Source of the DNA: Oscheius dolichura
Lineage: Eukaryota; Nematoda; Chromadorea; Rhabditida; Rhabditidae
Direction of reading: 5' to 3'
Length of the DNA: 64,000 nt
NCBI GenBank assembly: GCA_932521035.1
Contig: OW051492.1
Span: forward strand, 7,998,001-8,062,000
The position numbers were made by a program, and so were the translations under genes. This document shows, piece by piece, positions 51,701 through 64,000 of this stretch; position 1 is the stretch's first letter, and every line of letters begins with the position of its first letter. The notes below the pieces were generated by a model. The model was given only the letters and a program-made list of their open reading frames with translations, was not told the DNA's origin and made no database searches.

Positions 51701-53086
51701 TCGAACCTGTGCTTCGTACAGTCTTTGCTGCAGCTGATTAATGGTCTCATTTTGTGTTTCAATCTTCGTTTTTAGAATTTCGTCAGCATCCATGGCCTGG
51801 CTTTCGACTTCATCTATCCGCTTGGTCGCGGCTTCCAGTTTCTCACGAAGCGAGCGGTTATCCTGTGTCAGATGATTCTCATTCTTCTGTGAAGATCGTA
51901 ATTCTTCGGAGAGTTCCGTCATCCTGTGAAGAAATTACTAAAGAAGATAGGAGGAGAGGAGGATACCGCCTGGAGCTGTCCTCAATCAGCCGGGTAGCAT
52001 CTTCCAATGCGTCGCTGACTCGGTCGACTTCTACCCGGAGTTGATCATTTTGAGCAACTACTGCCTAAAAATGGGAGTAAGAATCATTTTGATGGTGAAA
52101 AAGAGAAGAGAATAATAGCAAAAGTCACGGATGCAGTCTAACCTGCATCTGCTTGCTCAACGTGACCGCCTGTTCGTTTCTCAGTTTCAGTTTTCTCGTC
52201 TCCCATTCCGTCGAGGTATCTTCTGATTTTGATGAGATTCTTCTGTTCAATTCTCGGATATTGTCTTCCATTTGTGCTTTCTGGCCATTTTTATTGTTAT
52301 AAAGTTAATTTTGGGAAGAGGAACCTGATCCTGAAGAGCATCTCTCTCCCGGGTGAGCATATCCGCTCTAGCCACCAGAGCTTCGAATCTATCGCGCTGA
52401 TCAGCCATTTCCATATCTCGATCACGGCTCAACTGCTGGAGAATACGATTTTCTTCCTTTAGACTATCAATCTGAGCTCTAAAATCGGTTTTTTTTGTAT
52501 CTATTGGAAGGAGGTGCACCTGAAAGCTTCACTAGACTCGGAGGCGTCTACTCGGGATGTTATTCTTTGTCTAAGGGCTTCAATCTCTTCCTAAAATATT
52601 ACCTTATTGTATGTTAGCATTTGCAACACAATTATTTGCCAAAAAAGAATATTTGTGGCCTAAAAAAGTGCTTACTCTCATGGATTGGCGATGTTCCTCC
52701 CATTGTTCTTCTTTTTCAGCTATCGCCACGGCTTCTCTTTCTGCTATTTCTTTTAGCTCTTCTGCAGCAGTAAATGAATAGTTCATAAGGTATCTAAAAG
52801 ATTTTTTGTTATAAACATATGAAGATCTCCGTGAGAAAAGGAAATTCCTTACTTGAGAGCATAGACCAAAGTGTCAATGTCTTTCGGCGACTCCGTTCCT
52901 TCCAACTCGTACTGAAATTTATTCCTTTGGAGCTGATGAATAAAATAAGCAGTAGTATTTATTATCTTGTATTTCTTAATTACAACGAACCTCGGAGAGC
53001 TTCTCGTACCAGAGGTGAATGGTTGAAATATCATCCGACTCTCGTTGGACGAAGTCTTCCAATGATTGGAAATTTATTTGACTCAT
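45764..53086 (-). CDS. CEP290-like ciliary transition-zone coiled-coil protein
   Basis: Very long, almost entirely coiled-coil protein (many exons, roughly 1,700 aa by span). ATG 53086 (MSQINFQSLEDFVQRESDDI); stop TAA 45764-45766 after LKVKITQLERRLSQ. The start resembles CEP290 (an N-W/F-x-x-L opening, then DTLVYALK...LMNYSFTAAEELKEIAEREA). A central segment, EMAAAQNKLLHSIPLRTYEQ then LSRKYRELLKKE, matches the CEP290 block around LANKQYNELTAKYRDIL, and RKIRDAEETLARQKVIW matches its later heptads. CEP290 builds the Y-links of the ciliary transition zone; in C. elegans it acts in sensory neurons. Coiled coils align easily by chance, so another centrosomal protein remains possible. A variable-arm tRNA lies in one intron (50487-50574). 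Divergent from DNA polymerase alpha. Confidence 0.6.
50487..50574 (-). tRNA. Variable-arm tRNA, anticodon CCA (reads UGG)
   Basis: 88 nt. Acceptor GTCGGGG/CTCCGGC (two G-U pairs), D stem TAC/GTA, anticodon stem GTCGC/GCGAC (perfect) with loop CTCCAGA (anticodon CCA, 50539-50541), variable arm GGGAGG-GAGA-CCTCCC, T stem GTGGG/CCCAC, discriminator A, and a TTTTT terminator. Compensated changes in the D and anticodon stems relative to the two tRNAs at 34.5-35.7 kb suggest selection on structure. The anticodon is that of Trp, but the body is class II like Leu. Confidence 0.87.
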
Positions 53087-53678
53087 ATTTGATCACTTTC
53101 TTGTTATTTACTAGCTGTTGGAAGACGAATACATCATTTTACTAGAAATTATTGGATGTATCTAGCCGATGGGTGCTCTAGGAATGTTACCATAGCAACG
53201 CGTTCAGGGGATCAATCACTTCTTTTAGAGCTCATTTTTACTTTTTTTTATCGTGTTCCTCTTCCTTTTGCATGGCTTTCACGATAAAACAAACCGAAAA
53301 CCCCGAGGAACCATTGCTTTGTTCTGCGTTTTTCTCATTTGCAAGTGTTCCCCTACTTCGGTCGATGAATGCGCACTGTTTACGAGGCGCCTCCAGCCGG
53401 CGGGAACGATAATTTTTCGAAGCAATTTACTTTCTCGCATCTGGTTTCTCCTTCATATTTCCTCGACTTCATTATGATTTCCGTTCATTTCTCCGTATTT
53501 ATCACGCCTAACAATCAATTGAACGCTACTCTACACTGGAGTCTATAAATCGATAGGCATTTATCTGCAAAGTAGTATATTCTTCTTCGGAAAACTTGAA
53601 GAAATTGTTGCTGTTTTATTATTACCTTGCAGTTTCTTTGTCTCTAATCTTGTCTATTAATTGTATACGTTTCAGAGC
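53087..53678. promoter_or_regulatory. Divergent intergenic region
   Basis: 592 bp between the CEP290-like start and POLA1. A TTTCAG acceptor 3 nt before the POLA1 ATG suggests SL trans-splicing. No specific element recognised. Confidence 0.4.
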
Positions 53679-56600
53679 ATGGAAGATGAGGAAGGTACTC
53701 CCTCAAGAAGATCTGCCCGGCGAGGGACATCGTCGGCGAAACAAAATCAAAAAGATGCTCTGGAAAAATTGAAGAAAACGAGAATGAGCGGAAAAGCATA
53801 CAAACCAGATGTGATTACTCATTTTTTGTGCGTATATCATGTAAATTCAGGTGGATGTACCAAATGTATACGAAGAAGTTGATGATGATACGTACAATGA
53901 TATTGTACGGGAACGGCAGAACGATTTCGTTGTTGATGATGGTAAAACATCTATATTTCTCCTACATTCTATTTCGATTTCAGACGGTTCTGGTTATATA
54001 GATCACGGCGCTGATCTTTTAGACGATGATTATGAAGACTTTGATGAGAATGTTTATAAGGAAAAGAAAGCAAAGAAGAAAAAAGGTTTATAATAAGTAT
54101 TTGTTTATTGTCGTATTTAGAAGCACCCAAGAAAGGAGCCATAAACAGTTTTTTCTCGGCTGCTCCAGCACCAAAAACTAAAATTGATGAGGTTTGATAA
54201 ACACAGGCTACTTTACCATAGTGTATTTAGTCCCAAGTAAAGTTAGACACAGAAGACGATGCTTTAAAAGATGCCCTAGCCATGATAAATGATGATGTTC
54301 TTGATGTGGATTACCATCCTCCAGTCATTCTCAACCGTATCGAAAATTCCAATCCTTTTCGGAGTAAAAGACCCGCAATTGAAGGTACAAAAAAAATGCA
54401 AGTCCAGCAGTTTTATACTTTAATACAGATAATCAAGACGTACTGGCTCCCAGTCCGCTCAACAAAAAAATTCGGTTGACTGCGCCGCGACCTCCGAAGA
54501 TGGAAGCTAAAACGATTTCGAAGCCTAAACCAGAATCACCGGTGAAAGAGATTAAAAACGAACCAATGGATGACGATTTTGATGCGGGAGGTATCGACGA
54601 TGACTATTATGAACCTGCTCCATCTCAAACAAACGAAGATGGTTCAAAGCTCAAGATGGAGGTGGATGAACCGGAGCCTTCTCCTAGAAAAATTGAGATG
54701 TCTTTCTCCGAAGCAGATTGGAACAGTGAAGAAGCACCGTTAGTATTCGCTACTTCTTTTTGTTAACGGTTTCTTTAGAGAAGAAAAAATTGAAGTGGTA
54801 GCTGGCTCAGAAGAATTTTACATAAAAGAAAATGACGAGCAGAAGATCCGCATGTATTTCTTAGATGCTTATGAAGATCACATAAAACACGCAGGAACCA
54901 TTTACCTCTTTGGAAGAGTCTTTACAAATAATCATGCTTCTGCAAGCTGTGCTGTGATACTGACAAATGTTCAAAGACAGATATACTTTCTTCCTAAAGA
55001 AATGGCTAGTTTTTAAACCGTATTTGTTTAGAAATATTTTTAGTGTGCAGATAAAGATGTTTACGAAGAAATTAAAGCCGTTCTTCATAGAGAAGTAGGA
55101 GTGACCAATTTTAAATGCAAGGTGTTTATTTCACTATATTTTAAGCAAACATTGTTTAGAAAACTAATAAAAAATTTATGAATGATGGAACACTCAATGA
55201 AGGAGAGCATCAGAAGGAGGTTGCTGTATTTGAGATTCGTTACGATGTAATTTTTACCCGATATGTTTAAGTAAATCTTGTTGAAATTTGGAGGAGTAAG
55301 GTCAAGGATAATTTTAATTATAGAGCAAACATCCACCATTAAAACGTGATCTCACTGGGAAAACATTCGAAGCTGTTTTTAATACCACAACTACGGCTAT
55401 GGAGAGACTTCTAGTAGAAACTGAATTGATGGGGCCTGGATGGACTGATATTTCTAATTATAGTAAGTGCTACAAATTGTTGCTTTATTTTATCATTTAT
55501 AGCGGAAGTACATGCTAAAAGAACGTATTGCGATTATGAGTTCACCGTTGATATGGAAAGAATGAAAAATGTTGTTTATAATCAAAAAATTAACATCGCT
55601 GAAAGTGTACACCTCCCCTTCGCCAGAATGTTAGCTCTCAATGTAATTACATCATTAAACAGCGGTAATAATGAGGTTAGCTCTGTAAGAGACAAATTAA
55701 TATTTATTATTTATAGATTTGTATGATTTCTGCTCTTTATAACCCTAAATGTGATTTGAACAATCCCAGCATAGAAAGAAAATACTTACAACGGTTTTGT
55801 GGTAAGCTGTCTTCATGCCTATAACACAACCAATATTATTTTAGTTATAAGCAAAGCCTCAGGCGTTTCTGTTCCCTTTGATTTAGAGAATCATTTAAAT
55901 AGGGCTAATTTGAAAGATTTGGTGAAAATTGTGCCCAATGAAAATCAGCTTATAAGTCTATTTTTAGCCAAAATGCAAAAATGGGAACCGGATATTATCG
56001 TGGTAAGTGCTGTGATCCTTTTATAACTTTAATTTTTTTCGTTTCCAGGGGCATGATGTAGCAGCAATTGTAGATCTTTTAAAAGCACGTATTCAAAAAT
56101 TAAACGTTGTTAAATGGGACAGGATTAGCCGGTTGAAGAGAAGTGTTGCCATCAGTACAATCAAGAACAATAAAGCCGGGCATTGGGAGCTCACTGCAGG
56201 TCGTCTTCTTGTCGATTCTCGGTATGTTTCCCCTAATTTTTGTAGTTTCCACCTTAGGTTATTGTCCATGGAGCTTGTTCGTAGTAGAAATTATGATCTT
56301 ACCGAATTAGCTTCTTTATTGTTAAATACGACTAGAAAGGAAATCTACGCCAATGAGATTGTCTCTTTTTATGGGTAAGCGCTGAGAAACTTTTTAAGAT
56401 CACTCATTTAGGCGGTCGGATCGCATGATGGACCTTATTCAATGGAGTTGGGAAGATCCATACATTTCCCTACAGATTATCGTTCATTTAAATGCTCTGC
56501 CATTAGTTCTTCAAATCACGAATATTGTTGGAGGCATTACTGTGAGTCAAGCCTAATAATGGATCTCTATCTTCATTTTAGTCACGCACCTTGATGGGAG

Positions 56601-59127
56601 GACGAGCTGAGCGAAATGAGTACCTTCTGCTCCACGCATTTAATAAAAGCAACGTTATTGCCCCAAATAAATATCAACCTCATTTTGCAAAGAACGGTAA
56701 GGTTGTAACTTCCGTTATATCAATTTTTTTAGATCATAAAAAACCTGTAAAAAAGGAAGATGATCCGCAGAAAGAAGGAGGTCCGGAAGAAGAGCCAGTT
56801 ATTGTTGACGACACTACTGTAGATGACACAGCTGGTAAAAACAAAGCACAGTATTCTGGAGGATTAGTTTTGGAGCCGAAAAAGGGGCTTTATGATACCC
56901 TGATTCTTCTATTAGATTTCAACTCGCTATATCCTAGTATTATTCAAGAGTTCAATATCTGTTTTACAACTGTAAAGCACACTAAGGTAAGAATAGTAAA
57001 ATATTTGAATATATAGGATTTAGGATAGCAATGATCTTCCTGAAGTTCCGGAAAGTTGTTTATCTGAAGGTGTTCTTCCCAGGGAAATCCGAGTTTTGGT
57101 TCAGCGTCGTAGGCAGGTGAAAAGTATGATGAATGAAAAAGGGATCCCAGAATCTAAACGGAAACAGGTAACTGACCTGCTTTTAGAATTACTTACAGTG
57201 AATTCAGCTTGATATTCGTCAAACGGCTTTGAAGCTAACAGCAAACAGTATGTACGGATGTCTTGGATTCCAGCAATCTCGTTTCTATGCTAAACCTCTT
57301 GCCGCATTGATTACTGCTAAAGGTCGTGAGGTATCAATTTCTTTAGGGATTATTCTTTTCATGTCATTTCTAGATTTTAATGCATTCAAAAAATCTAGTT
57401 GAAAAATTAGGTTATACTGTAGTTTACGGAGATACCGACTCTATAATGATTAATACTAACAGTACCGACTTAGCTCAAGCGAAGAAATTGGGAGGTGAAG
57501 TGAGTTTTGGGGGTTTCTTTGTCATTTGTAATTTAGATTAAAAGAGAAGTTAATAAATGTCATAAACTTTTGGAATTGGATTTGGATGGTGTTTTTAAGC
57601 GGATGTTACTTTTAAAAAAGAAGAAATATGCCGCTTTAATGGTTAATCCTGGCGATGAGAGTGATACAAAGAAGGAGCTAAAAGGCTTAGACATTGTAAG
57701 GCGAGATTGGTCTCTTCTGGCAAAGCATTCCGGAACGTGAGTTTTGTATATTTCCTTTTCTGAGCATCTCTTTCCAGGGAAATTGTTGATTTAATTCTTA
57801 ATCCAGCGTTGTCTCGCGAAGAGCTTGTATCGGAGATTGTTGATTCTTTGAAGAAATTACGCAAAATGCTCGACAATAATGATTTCGATCAAAAAATGTT
57901 TGAAATTAGCAAGGTATATTTGCGGTAGTTTTATCTAAATAATCAACTGCAGCAATTAACCCGTAACCCAAAAGAATATAAAGATCTTAAAGCACAGCCT
58001 CATGCAACTGTAGCCGTGAGATTGAATGAATCTGGGAAGTTTACTCTGAAGCACGGAGACGTTGTTGAATACATAATTTGTGATGATGGTACAAGTAACC
58101 CAGCTACCCAACGTGCTTATCACCACACAGAATTGGCAGAAAGGAAGGATCTAAAAATCGGTTTGCCATTTGTGCCTAAAATTGGATTATTGTTTTCTCA
58201 TTAGATGTTCATTATTATTTGGCTCAACAGGTACATCCTGTTGTTGCACGTCTCTGTGCTCCTATAGAAGAGGCCGATGCTGTTTTAATAGCCGAATCTC
58301 TCGGTCTTGATTCTACCACTTATCGTAGATCTGCAGTCGCCCATGCTGCCAAGGAGGCCACGGAAGAAAATGAAGTAGCTTGGTCAGGTCCTATTACCTA
58401 CGATCATTGCGATGACCTTCAATTCCCTTGCCCTAAATGTAAATCAACAGTAAGAATTCGAAGTTGTCTTGAAGGAGAGGTTTGTGCATAGCCTTCCCTT
58501 ACGTTTACTTTTTCTGTAGGATAATGACATTCACTTTGCATTCTCAAAATGTGAAAAATGCGAATGTGCATTATATGAAGCTGCTAGTTTCATAACGCAT
58601 CAAGTAGAAACTGCATTGTTTAACTATGTGAGAAAGCATCTTTCTTCAGTTTTCAAGTATTTCTTTACCTTCTTCGGAAAATTATCCTTAATTTAGATGT
58701 GATGAACCAGTTTGCGATTATGAAACCGCCTCGCATCCAATGACTTGGTGCCGTGAAGGGTTAGAATGTCCGAGGTGTACAGGAGGAATTCTTAGAAAGA
58801 CGGTATATTCGCTCAACATTTCAATTATTCAATTTATAAATTTCAGTATACAGCAAAAGACCTTTTCGATCAGCAAAGCTTCTATAAAATTATAGCAGAT
58901 TATGAAGCAGCACTGAAAAAAGTAACTCCGGAGCAGAGAAGTGAGACTTTTGATTATTATTTTTTTGACAATGAACACTTGCAGAGCGTCTAGAACATTT
59001 TCCTGATTTCTCACAGATCAAAAAATTGTGTAGCAAGCTTCTCAAAATTATAGAAAAATATCTTTGCCAAAATGCCTATAACCGTGTCGATTTAGCTTAC
59101 CTTTTCGCTCCCATGCTTAAAATTTAA
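53679..59127 (+). CDS. pola-1: DNA polymerase alpha catalytic subunit
   Basis: Catalytic subunit of the primase-polymerase that starts each Okazaki fragment; family-B polymerase, many short introns. ATG 53679 ([16 protein letters not shown]), stop TAA 59125-59127. Landmarks: [20 protein letters not shown] and QNDFVVDD (alpha N-terminus), [35 protein letters not shown], a degenerate exonuclease region ([15 protein letters not shown]), [18 protein letters not shown], motif [18 protein letters not shown] (~56,920), [20 protein letters not shown], motif [14 protein letters not shown] (57,427), [12 protein letters not shown], and two C-terminal zinc sites ([26 protein letters not shown] with CPRCTGG). 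It ends LFAPMLKI, close to the vertebrate end. Ku70 follows 274 nt downstream on the same strand. Confidence 0.95.
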
Positions 59128-59401
59128 TTATTTATTTTCTGATTGTACCTTACTAATATTTCTGAAACATTTCGGGTAACTTGATACTTTTTTCTTGTAG
59201 ATTGCACAGAATAAATTTTTAATGTATTTCTGTGGTACAATTGTTCAACTTCACTTCTTCGCCTACTCTTCTACCCTTATCATTCAAAAGAGACGGGTGT
59301 TTCTAGCGCGTTTACTCTCTTCGCTTTGAAGCTTTCGTAACCTCGCTTTCCCACGCCGCTGTCAGTCTCCAAGACAGCCGTTTGAATAAGACATTTCAAG
59401 G

Positions 59402-61868
59402 ATGGCCGACGAAGAAGGAGGACCGCTGGATACCTTTGTACCAGCCAATAAGAAGGTAAGTCTCTTAGCCGCTTACCCAGCGCCGTTTCCTCTTTCCAGT
59501 TGACTATTTTTGTCATCGATGGTAGCGAGAAGATGTTAAAAGGAGGGAATGACTGCGACTTCCGCAAAGCAGTCAAAGTTATCTACAGTCAAATTTTAAA
59601 TGTTTGCTGTTCTGGTTCTCTAAACCACATGATCGGAGTGATCGTCACCAACACAGTAAGCTGTTTCCCTAATAAAACAAAATATCCGGTCAGAAAGAAA
59701 CAAATAATCGCTCAAATCACAAACATTCCTATGAGTGGATAAAATTAGCTGTTCCTGGCAGTGAAGAAGCGTTAGAGCTGAAGAAATTCCTGGATTCTGG
59801 TATAGTCCATTTCCAACGGATATTGGTCCCATAGCGGAGACGCGCCGCCAAATTTGAATCCGTGGAATATCCGTTGGAAATGGAGTATAAAGCGTCCCAC
59901 TAGTAATGAAGACACCGCTTTAGACGACATCTACAAAGCATTTGAGGAAAAATTTGGAGGTCATGAAGCCTGTAACCTGGGACACGTTATCTGGGGTTGT
60001 AGAAAGGTCATGCAATTGTAAGTTTACTTGAAACTTTTGGAGGAAAAATGGATAAATATTTAGAAGCGCCACAGCTACTCGCCATCATATGATAATGTTC
60101 TTTACAAATGATTCAAACCCTTTTGGAAGTGATCAAGGAGCTTATGTGAGTTGAAACGGTAAAAATAAGGAAAATAGAATTTTTATAGGAAAAATTCAAG
60201 AAACTAATCGGGGACTTTACCTGCACCTCATATCGAGATCGAAATGGATTGACGAAAATTGTCAAGACACCAGGAGAATTTCATCTAGCTCTTCTTTGCG
60301 ACGTGCTTCACGAGAAGGATCGCAAACGATGGGAGCAAATTACGCCGATGATATTTCACGGCAAATCAGAGGAAATGGAAATACAAGCCTATAAGAAGAC
60401 CTTCAGTCAGCGTGCTTTCAGTATGGTGAATGTTGAAATTGCACCGGGGGTCAAGTTTGGCGTCGGGGTTTATCTTCTGGCTGGAGAAACGTGCCCTCCG
60501 ACAAAACAACTACTCGATGCCGAGACAGAAACAAAAGTACTACGGAGAACAGCATTCGTCCCGAAAAATACAGAATTTGAAGAAGATGAGGAGAATGTGG
60601 AAACGAATAAGACTCGATTGAAGAAGAGTTTGAAAATTGGAGGACAGGAAATCATCAGCGAAGCGGACGAAATAACAAAATTGTCATACTTCGATTCCAA
60701 AGGAATTGTACTGCTAGGATTCAAGCCAATTGACAGCATTGACTTGACTACCCATCTTCAGTCGTCTCAACTGCTCTACCCTGATGATACTGTGAGTTAT
60801 TTGACATATTCCAATAAAAAAAAATATATTTAGAATATTCGTGGATCAGTTGGACTCTACACAGCTCTTCTGGATCGCTGTTATGCAAGAAGAATGGCTA
60901 TGATTTGTAGATTTTGTGTCCGAACGAATCAAAAGGTAAATCACATCTCTCTCCCGTTAAAAAACGTCCTCTAGGTCCGATTGGTAGCTTTAGTTCCACA
61001 GAAAAAGCTCACGGAAGTTGAAATTCACGAAATGGTTGCAAAACTACACGGCACTGAAAAAGAGAAGAAGTTAGATGAACTTCGCCTGGCTAATGAATAT
61101 CGCCACAACGGCTTTTTGACGGTATTTCTGCCGTATGCTGAGGATTTGCGCGATCTTTCTGAGCAGATGACGTCGCCTATTGGAAAGTGGCATGCTCGTG
61201 AGTTTTCTTCTAAAGATATAAAGGGAAAGTAAAACCTTTAGCAAATGAAGAAGAAGTTTCCGCTACAGGAGAATTTGTAAAACAGGCGACAAAGCCGTAT
61301 ACTCCGGAAAGTTTCTGCAATCCAAGTAAAAATACTCATCACGAACCAGCAGACTAAAATTTATAGGGCTTCGTTCTTTTAACGCCATGCTGATTGAAGC
61401 CTCAGTAGGAGATCAAATTTCCCGGACCGACTCTTTAGGTTCTTATTCCTAATACAAAAAAAACCAAAATTTCAGCTCCATTCTTTAAAAATGAAAGTCC
61501 CGAGACTATTGAAACGCTACAAAAATCTTTGGCTGAGCATTTTACCCTCGATGGGCATGACTCATCTACTCTCAAGAGAGCAGGTGATACTTTCTCTGCG
61601 TTTCCCTTTATAATTACATTTTCAGCTGGCGGTCAATATCAGGGAGACGCAGGAAAGAAAAAGGCTAAATTAGATTTTAATGCCATGACAACGCAAGAAA
61701 TCGTTGAGCAGGGAATGGTAAGTAGAAATGAAATAAAGAAAACCTGTTTAGCTGGAGAAGCTTACTGTAGCCGATCTGAAGACGAAAATGACGGAACTAA
61801 AATTAAAGCCAGCAGCCGGAGCAAAGAAAGCAGATCTTGTTGAAGCGATTCGGAACTACTACGGGTGA
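59402..61868 (+). CDS. cku-70: Ku70 DNA-end-binding protein (XRCC6)
   Basis: Ku70 subunit of the Ku heterodimer that loads on double-strand ends for non-homologous end joining. ATG 59402 (MADEEGGPLDTFVPANKK), stop TGA 61866-61868. N-terminal von Willebrand-type domain (LTIFVIDGSEKMLKGG ... FRKAVKVIYSQILN ... LDDIYKAFEEKFGGHEA). Ku core beta-barrel: TKIVKTPGEFHLALLCDV, PGVKFGVGVYLLAGETCPPT, SYFDSKGIVLLGFKPIDSID, GSVGLYTALLDRCYARRMAM. The C-terminal SAP domain (KLKPAAGAKKADLVEAIRNY) is the Ku70-specific feature absent from Ku80. Intron 59800-59911 is largely a long hairpin. Convergent with Bax inhibitor-1. Possibly co-transcribed with DNA polymerase alpha. Confidence 0.9.
59801..59889. repeat. 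Intronic hairpin, 24-nt arms with one mismatch
   Basis: TATAGTCCATTTCCAACGGA... (59801-59824) pairs with 59866-59889, 23 of 24 positions. The hairpin begins immediately after the intron's 5' G and fills most of the 112-nt Ku70 intron. It resembles a mirtron or a very small MITE. Confidence 0.75.
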
Positions 61869-62043
61869 ATATCTACCTCAATCAATTTATAACTGAAAAA
61901 ACTTACGCTTCCTTCTTTGTATGAACAATAAATTATTAATTTTGCCCAAGAAATCCGTTTATTCAAATATTCATGAGTTTATATACAAAAGTAGGGTAAA
62001 GGAAAACCAGCGTACAAGCGTACCAGAGTAGGAGAGTATTAAG

Positions 62044-62960
62044 TTAGTCGTCGCGCTTTCTGCGGCGATCGTTGTCCTTCTTTTCGGCAAGGAGAACGAG
62101 CAGGTGACTGTAATAAATAAATCTATATGAAGAAATGCACACAACGAACCGGAAGATGTTGGCAAAGTCGAGGAAAAGTTCAACGGCGTGCCAAATGTGG
62201 TCGTTATCTCCACGGCGAGCTTTTTCAGCAATCAATTGAGTGTCGTAGAGAACGAAGAGGCAAGCAATACCGAGACCTGGAAAGCTTTGATAGAAAAATT
62301 ACGAAACTGATCATACCTCCCCAAAGAATGACGCTGTGCGAAAAGAAGAAGCTTCCGAGAATGAGACAAAGAACGGCAGATGAGAGAGTTCCACCCATGT
62401 GAATGAACTTGGTACTTTCAGCATGGAGAGCAGCCATGGAGAAGCATCCGAAAACGATAGCCGTCGAGAGAAGAGCGGTGAGAACAATCGAAGGGTCTAT
62501 GCGAATTACTGCTTCGAGGAGGGGGCCCATTCCGACTCCTAGAACGACAAATATTTGAGGATATAAATAGTTCAACTGACCATTGAGAGCGCAGAAAGCC
62601 ACAAAGTAGCCGAAGCGCTTATTTCGGTTTTCACGAGTGTCAGGAGTTCCAACAAGAACGAACATAAGTCCGAAACCGACTAGAGTGAATAAGAAGTTGG
62701 CTCTGATATCTTCAATATTTCTATACCCAAAATAATTTACCTGAGAACATTGGTGAAAAGATGAAGAGCAGCACCAATAGCGGCAGCTCCGAGGCCAACC
62801 CCGACAGTAGCATAGACATTGGAAAGATGTTCCTTGACAGATTTCTCCCTTAAACATTGTTATAAACAAGAAAACGACATCAAACATACAGCTTATCGTT
62901 GAGGCCGAAGAAAGCACGTTGAACGTTGTCGAGAATAGTTGGTTCGCGTTGAGTAGCCAT
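62044..62960 (-). CDS. Bax inhibitor-1 (TMBIM6) ER membrane protein
   Basis: Six- to seven-pass ER calcium-leak and anti-apoptotic protein of the BI-1/TMBIM family. ATG 62960 ([20 protein letters not shown]), stop TAA 62044-62046. Segments: [133 protein letters not shown] and [20 protein letters not shown]. The [12 protein letters not shown] and basic C-terminus ([12 protein letters not shown]) are the family marks and align with TMBIM6 throughout. Five short introns. The 3' end converges on Ku70, 175 nt away. Confidence 0.93.
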
Positions 62961-63617
62961 TATCTGAAAATAATAAAATGCAACAATTTCGCGGATATCA
63001 GAGACTACACATCATAGATGAGAAATTGGTGTGATGACAACAATAAAAGACTCAACTCGCCGCTTGCTTATACAAAAAAAAACTATGAAATCGGCAATAC
63101 GGTTGCAAATATTGAAATAAATGCAAATCCTTTCCGGTACAGGGAACGTTCAACATTTGTAATAAGTGTACTTTTGATTACAATTAGTCGTATACAGAAA
63201 AACTATACATTGGACTCTAACGGGTGATATGACCAAACAGTCAAGCAAAGCCCCCTTTAGAAAAGCAAGATGGGAGAAAATCTAGAAGCTGTCAATTGGG
63301 AAACAGCACCACGGCTGACGTTGCATTGCAAGGCGGGCAGAGGCGGAGCGGAATCAATCGCCCCTCGCAGCGCGGCATTTACACAGAACTGGAGTGTATT
63401 GAAAACAAAAGATAACGATATTGATAGAACAGTGAATTCGAGAAAGAACTCTTTGTAATAAGCAGTCGTAGCTAGCTTTCCGGATAGTGATACTTCTCTA
63501 CTAAAAATACTAAGTTAATATTAAATAACTAGATAGTCAAACATCCGAGCTATGTAAGAAAAAAAAGTTTATTAGATAAAAAAATGAACAAGTAAAGCAG
63601 CAACGTAATAATGCGTT
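62961..63617. other. Spacer without recognised gene
   Basis: Nothing recognised. Minus-strand AATAAA near 63565 probably ends the partial gene to the right. Confidence 0.4.
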
Positions 63618-64000
63618 CTATCCCAGAAATTTTAACAGCTCATCTTCAAGATCACAGTTATCTTCTTTAGTAACAAGTACTTCTTCGGCAAATTTAAGCC
63701 ATTCCTTCACACACTTGTAAGAATACCTCTCCTAAACCTGACTTTAAAAAAATTAAGAATAAGCTTACAAAACTTCGTGTGTTCGTAACCAAGCCATTAA
63801 ATAAAGCGAAAATATGCATATTATAAGCTATTCTAAAGATTTTAAAATCTTTGCAATAGCCTGGTAAATATCGTTTTTCTTTATTGGCACTTCTTCTGCG
63901 GTTTGAAGCCACTCTTGGATAAAGTTGCAATCTTTTTTTTTCTAAAACCTATATTTAACAGAAAAAAAACAAATGAACTTACAAAAGCAAGCATCGGCAC
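63618..64000 (-). CDS. Partial unknown gene, 3' end with duplicated terminal motif
   Basis: The exon 63731-63618 reads ERYSYKCVKEWLKFAEEVLV then TKEDNCDLEDELLKFLG and a stop. Upstream (about 63940-63830) a second, related exon reads KKDCNFIQEWLQTAEEVPIK then KNDIYQAIAKILKSLE and a stop. The two share (K/Q)EWL--AEEV, so the last exon has been duplicated. The gene continues beyond the window. Family not recognised. Confidence 0.4.

Overview
This window is nuclear DNA of a nematode. Eight intact spliced-leader RNA genes carry the nematode SL1 leader (begins GGTTTAATTACCC, ends AAGTTTGAG). Protein genes are intron-rich, with mostly 38-60 nt GT-AG introns, and several have a splice acceptor 1-6 nt before the start ATG, as expected for SL1 trans-splicing. 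An innexin, an F-box protein, and three tRNAs with a long variable arm but non-Leu/Ser anticodons (the nev-tRNA type known from nematodes) agree with this. The genus cannot be named from the sequence.

Layout. 1-1407: divergent PP1-type phosphatase (+). 1690-9156: SL1 RNA cluster with eight intact copies and one truncated, in tandem ~350-bp units and head-to-head pairs built by inverted duplication; a stomatin gene (-) and an unidentified gene (-) lie inside it. 9239-13134: a coiled-coil protein (+), a Ly6-type secreted protein (+) and a paralogue of the coiled-coil protein (-) with an in-frame TAG. 14108-16046: SLC23 nucleobase/ascorbate transporter (+). 16090-17290: pseudogene of a receptor-L-domain membrane protein. 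18804-23038: innexin (+). 24177-24740: small unknown gene (+). 24928-33047: ANAPC10 and FANCD2, both (-), possibly one operon. 33365-36729: F-box protein (+), divergent from FANCD2, whose large intron holds two tRNAs, a foldback element and a small cysteine-rich gene. 37257-40445: intact receptor-L-domain multi-pass protein (+). 40839-41900: Polinton-type integrase relic (-). 42866-43582: retropepsin-like protein (+). 44142-45112: recent partial copy of the receptor-L gene plus repeats. 45764-53086: CEP290-like coiled-coil protein (-) with a tRNA in an intron. 53679-61868: DNA polymerase alpha catalytic subunit and Ku70 (+, tandem). 62044-62960: Bax inhibitor-1 (-). 63618-64000: 3' end of an unknown gene (-).

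Genome-maintenance genes (FANCD2, Ku70, DNA polymerase alpha, ANAPC10) are gathered in the right half. The least ordinary items are the SL1 cluster with a CTCGGC element at a fixed distance from every leader, the three variable-arm tRNAs reading AUA, AGG and UGG, a family of tiny cysteine-rich genes sharing a TATA promoter and nested antisense in introns, and the receptor-L multi-pass protein family. Exon boundaries were worked out by hand; those of FANCD2, CEP290, POLA1 and Ku70 are given only as overall spans.
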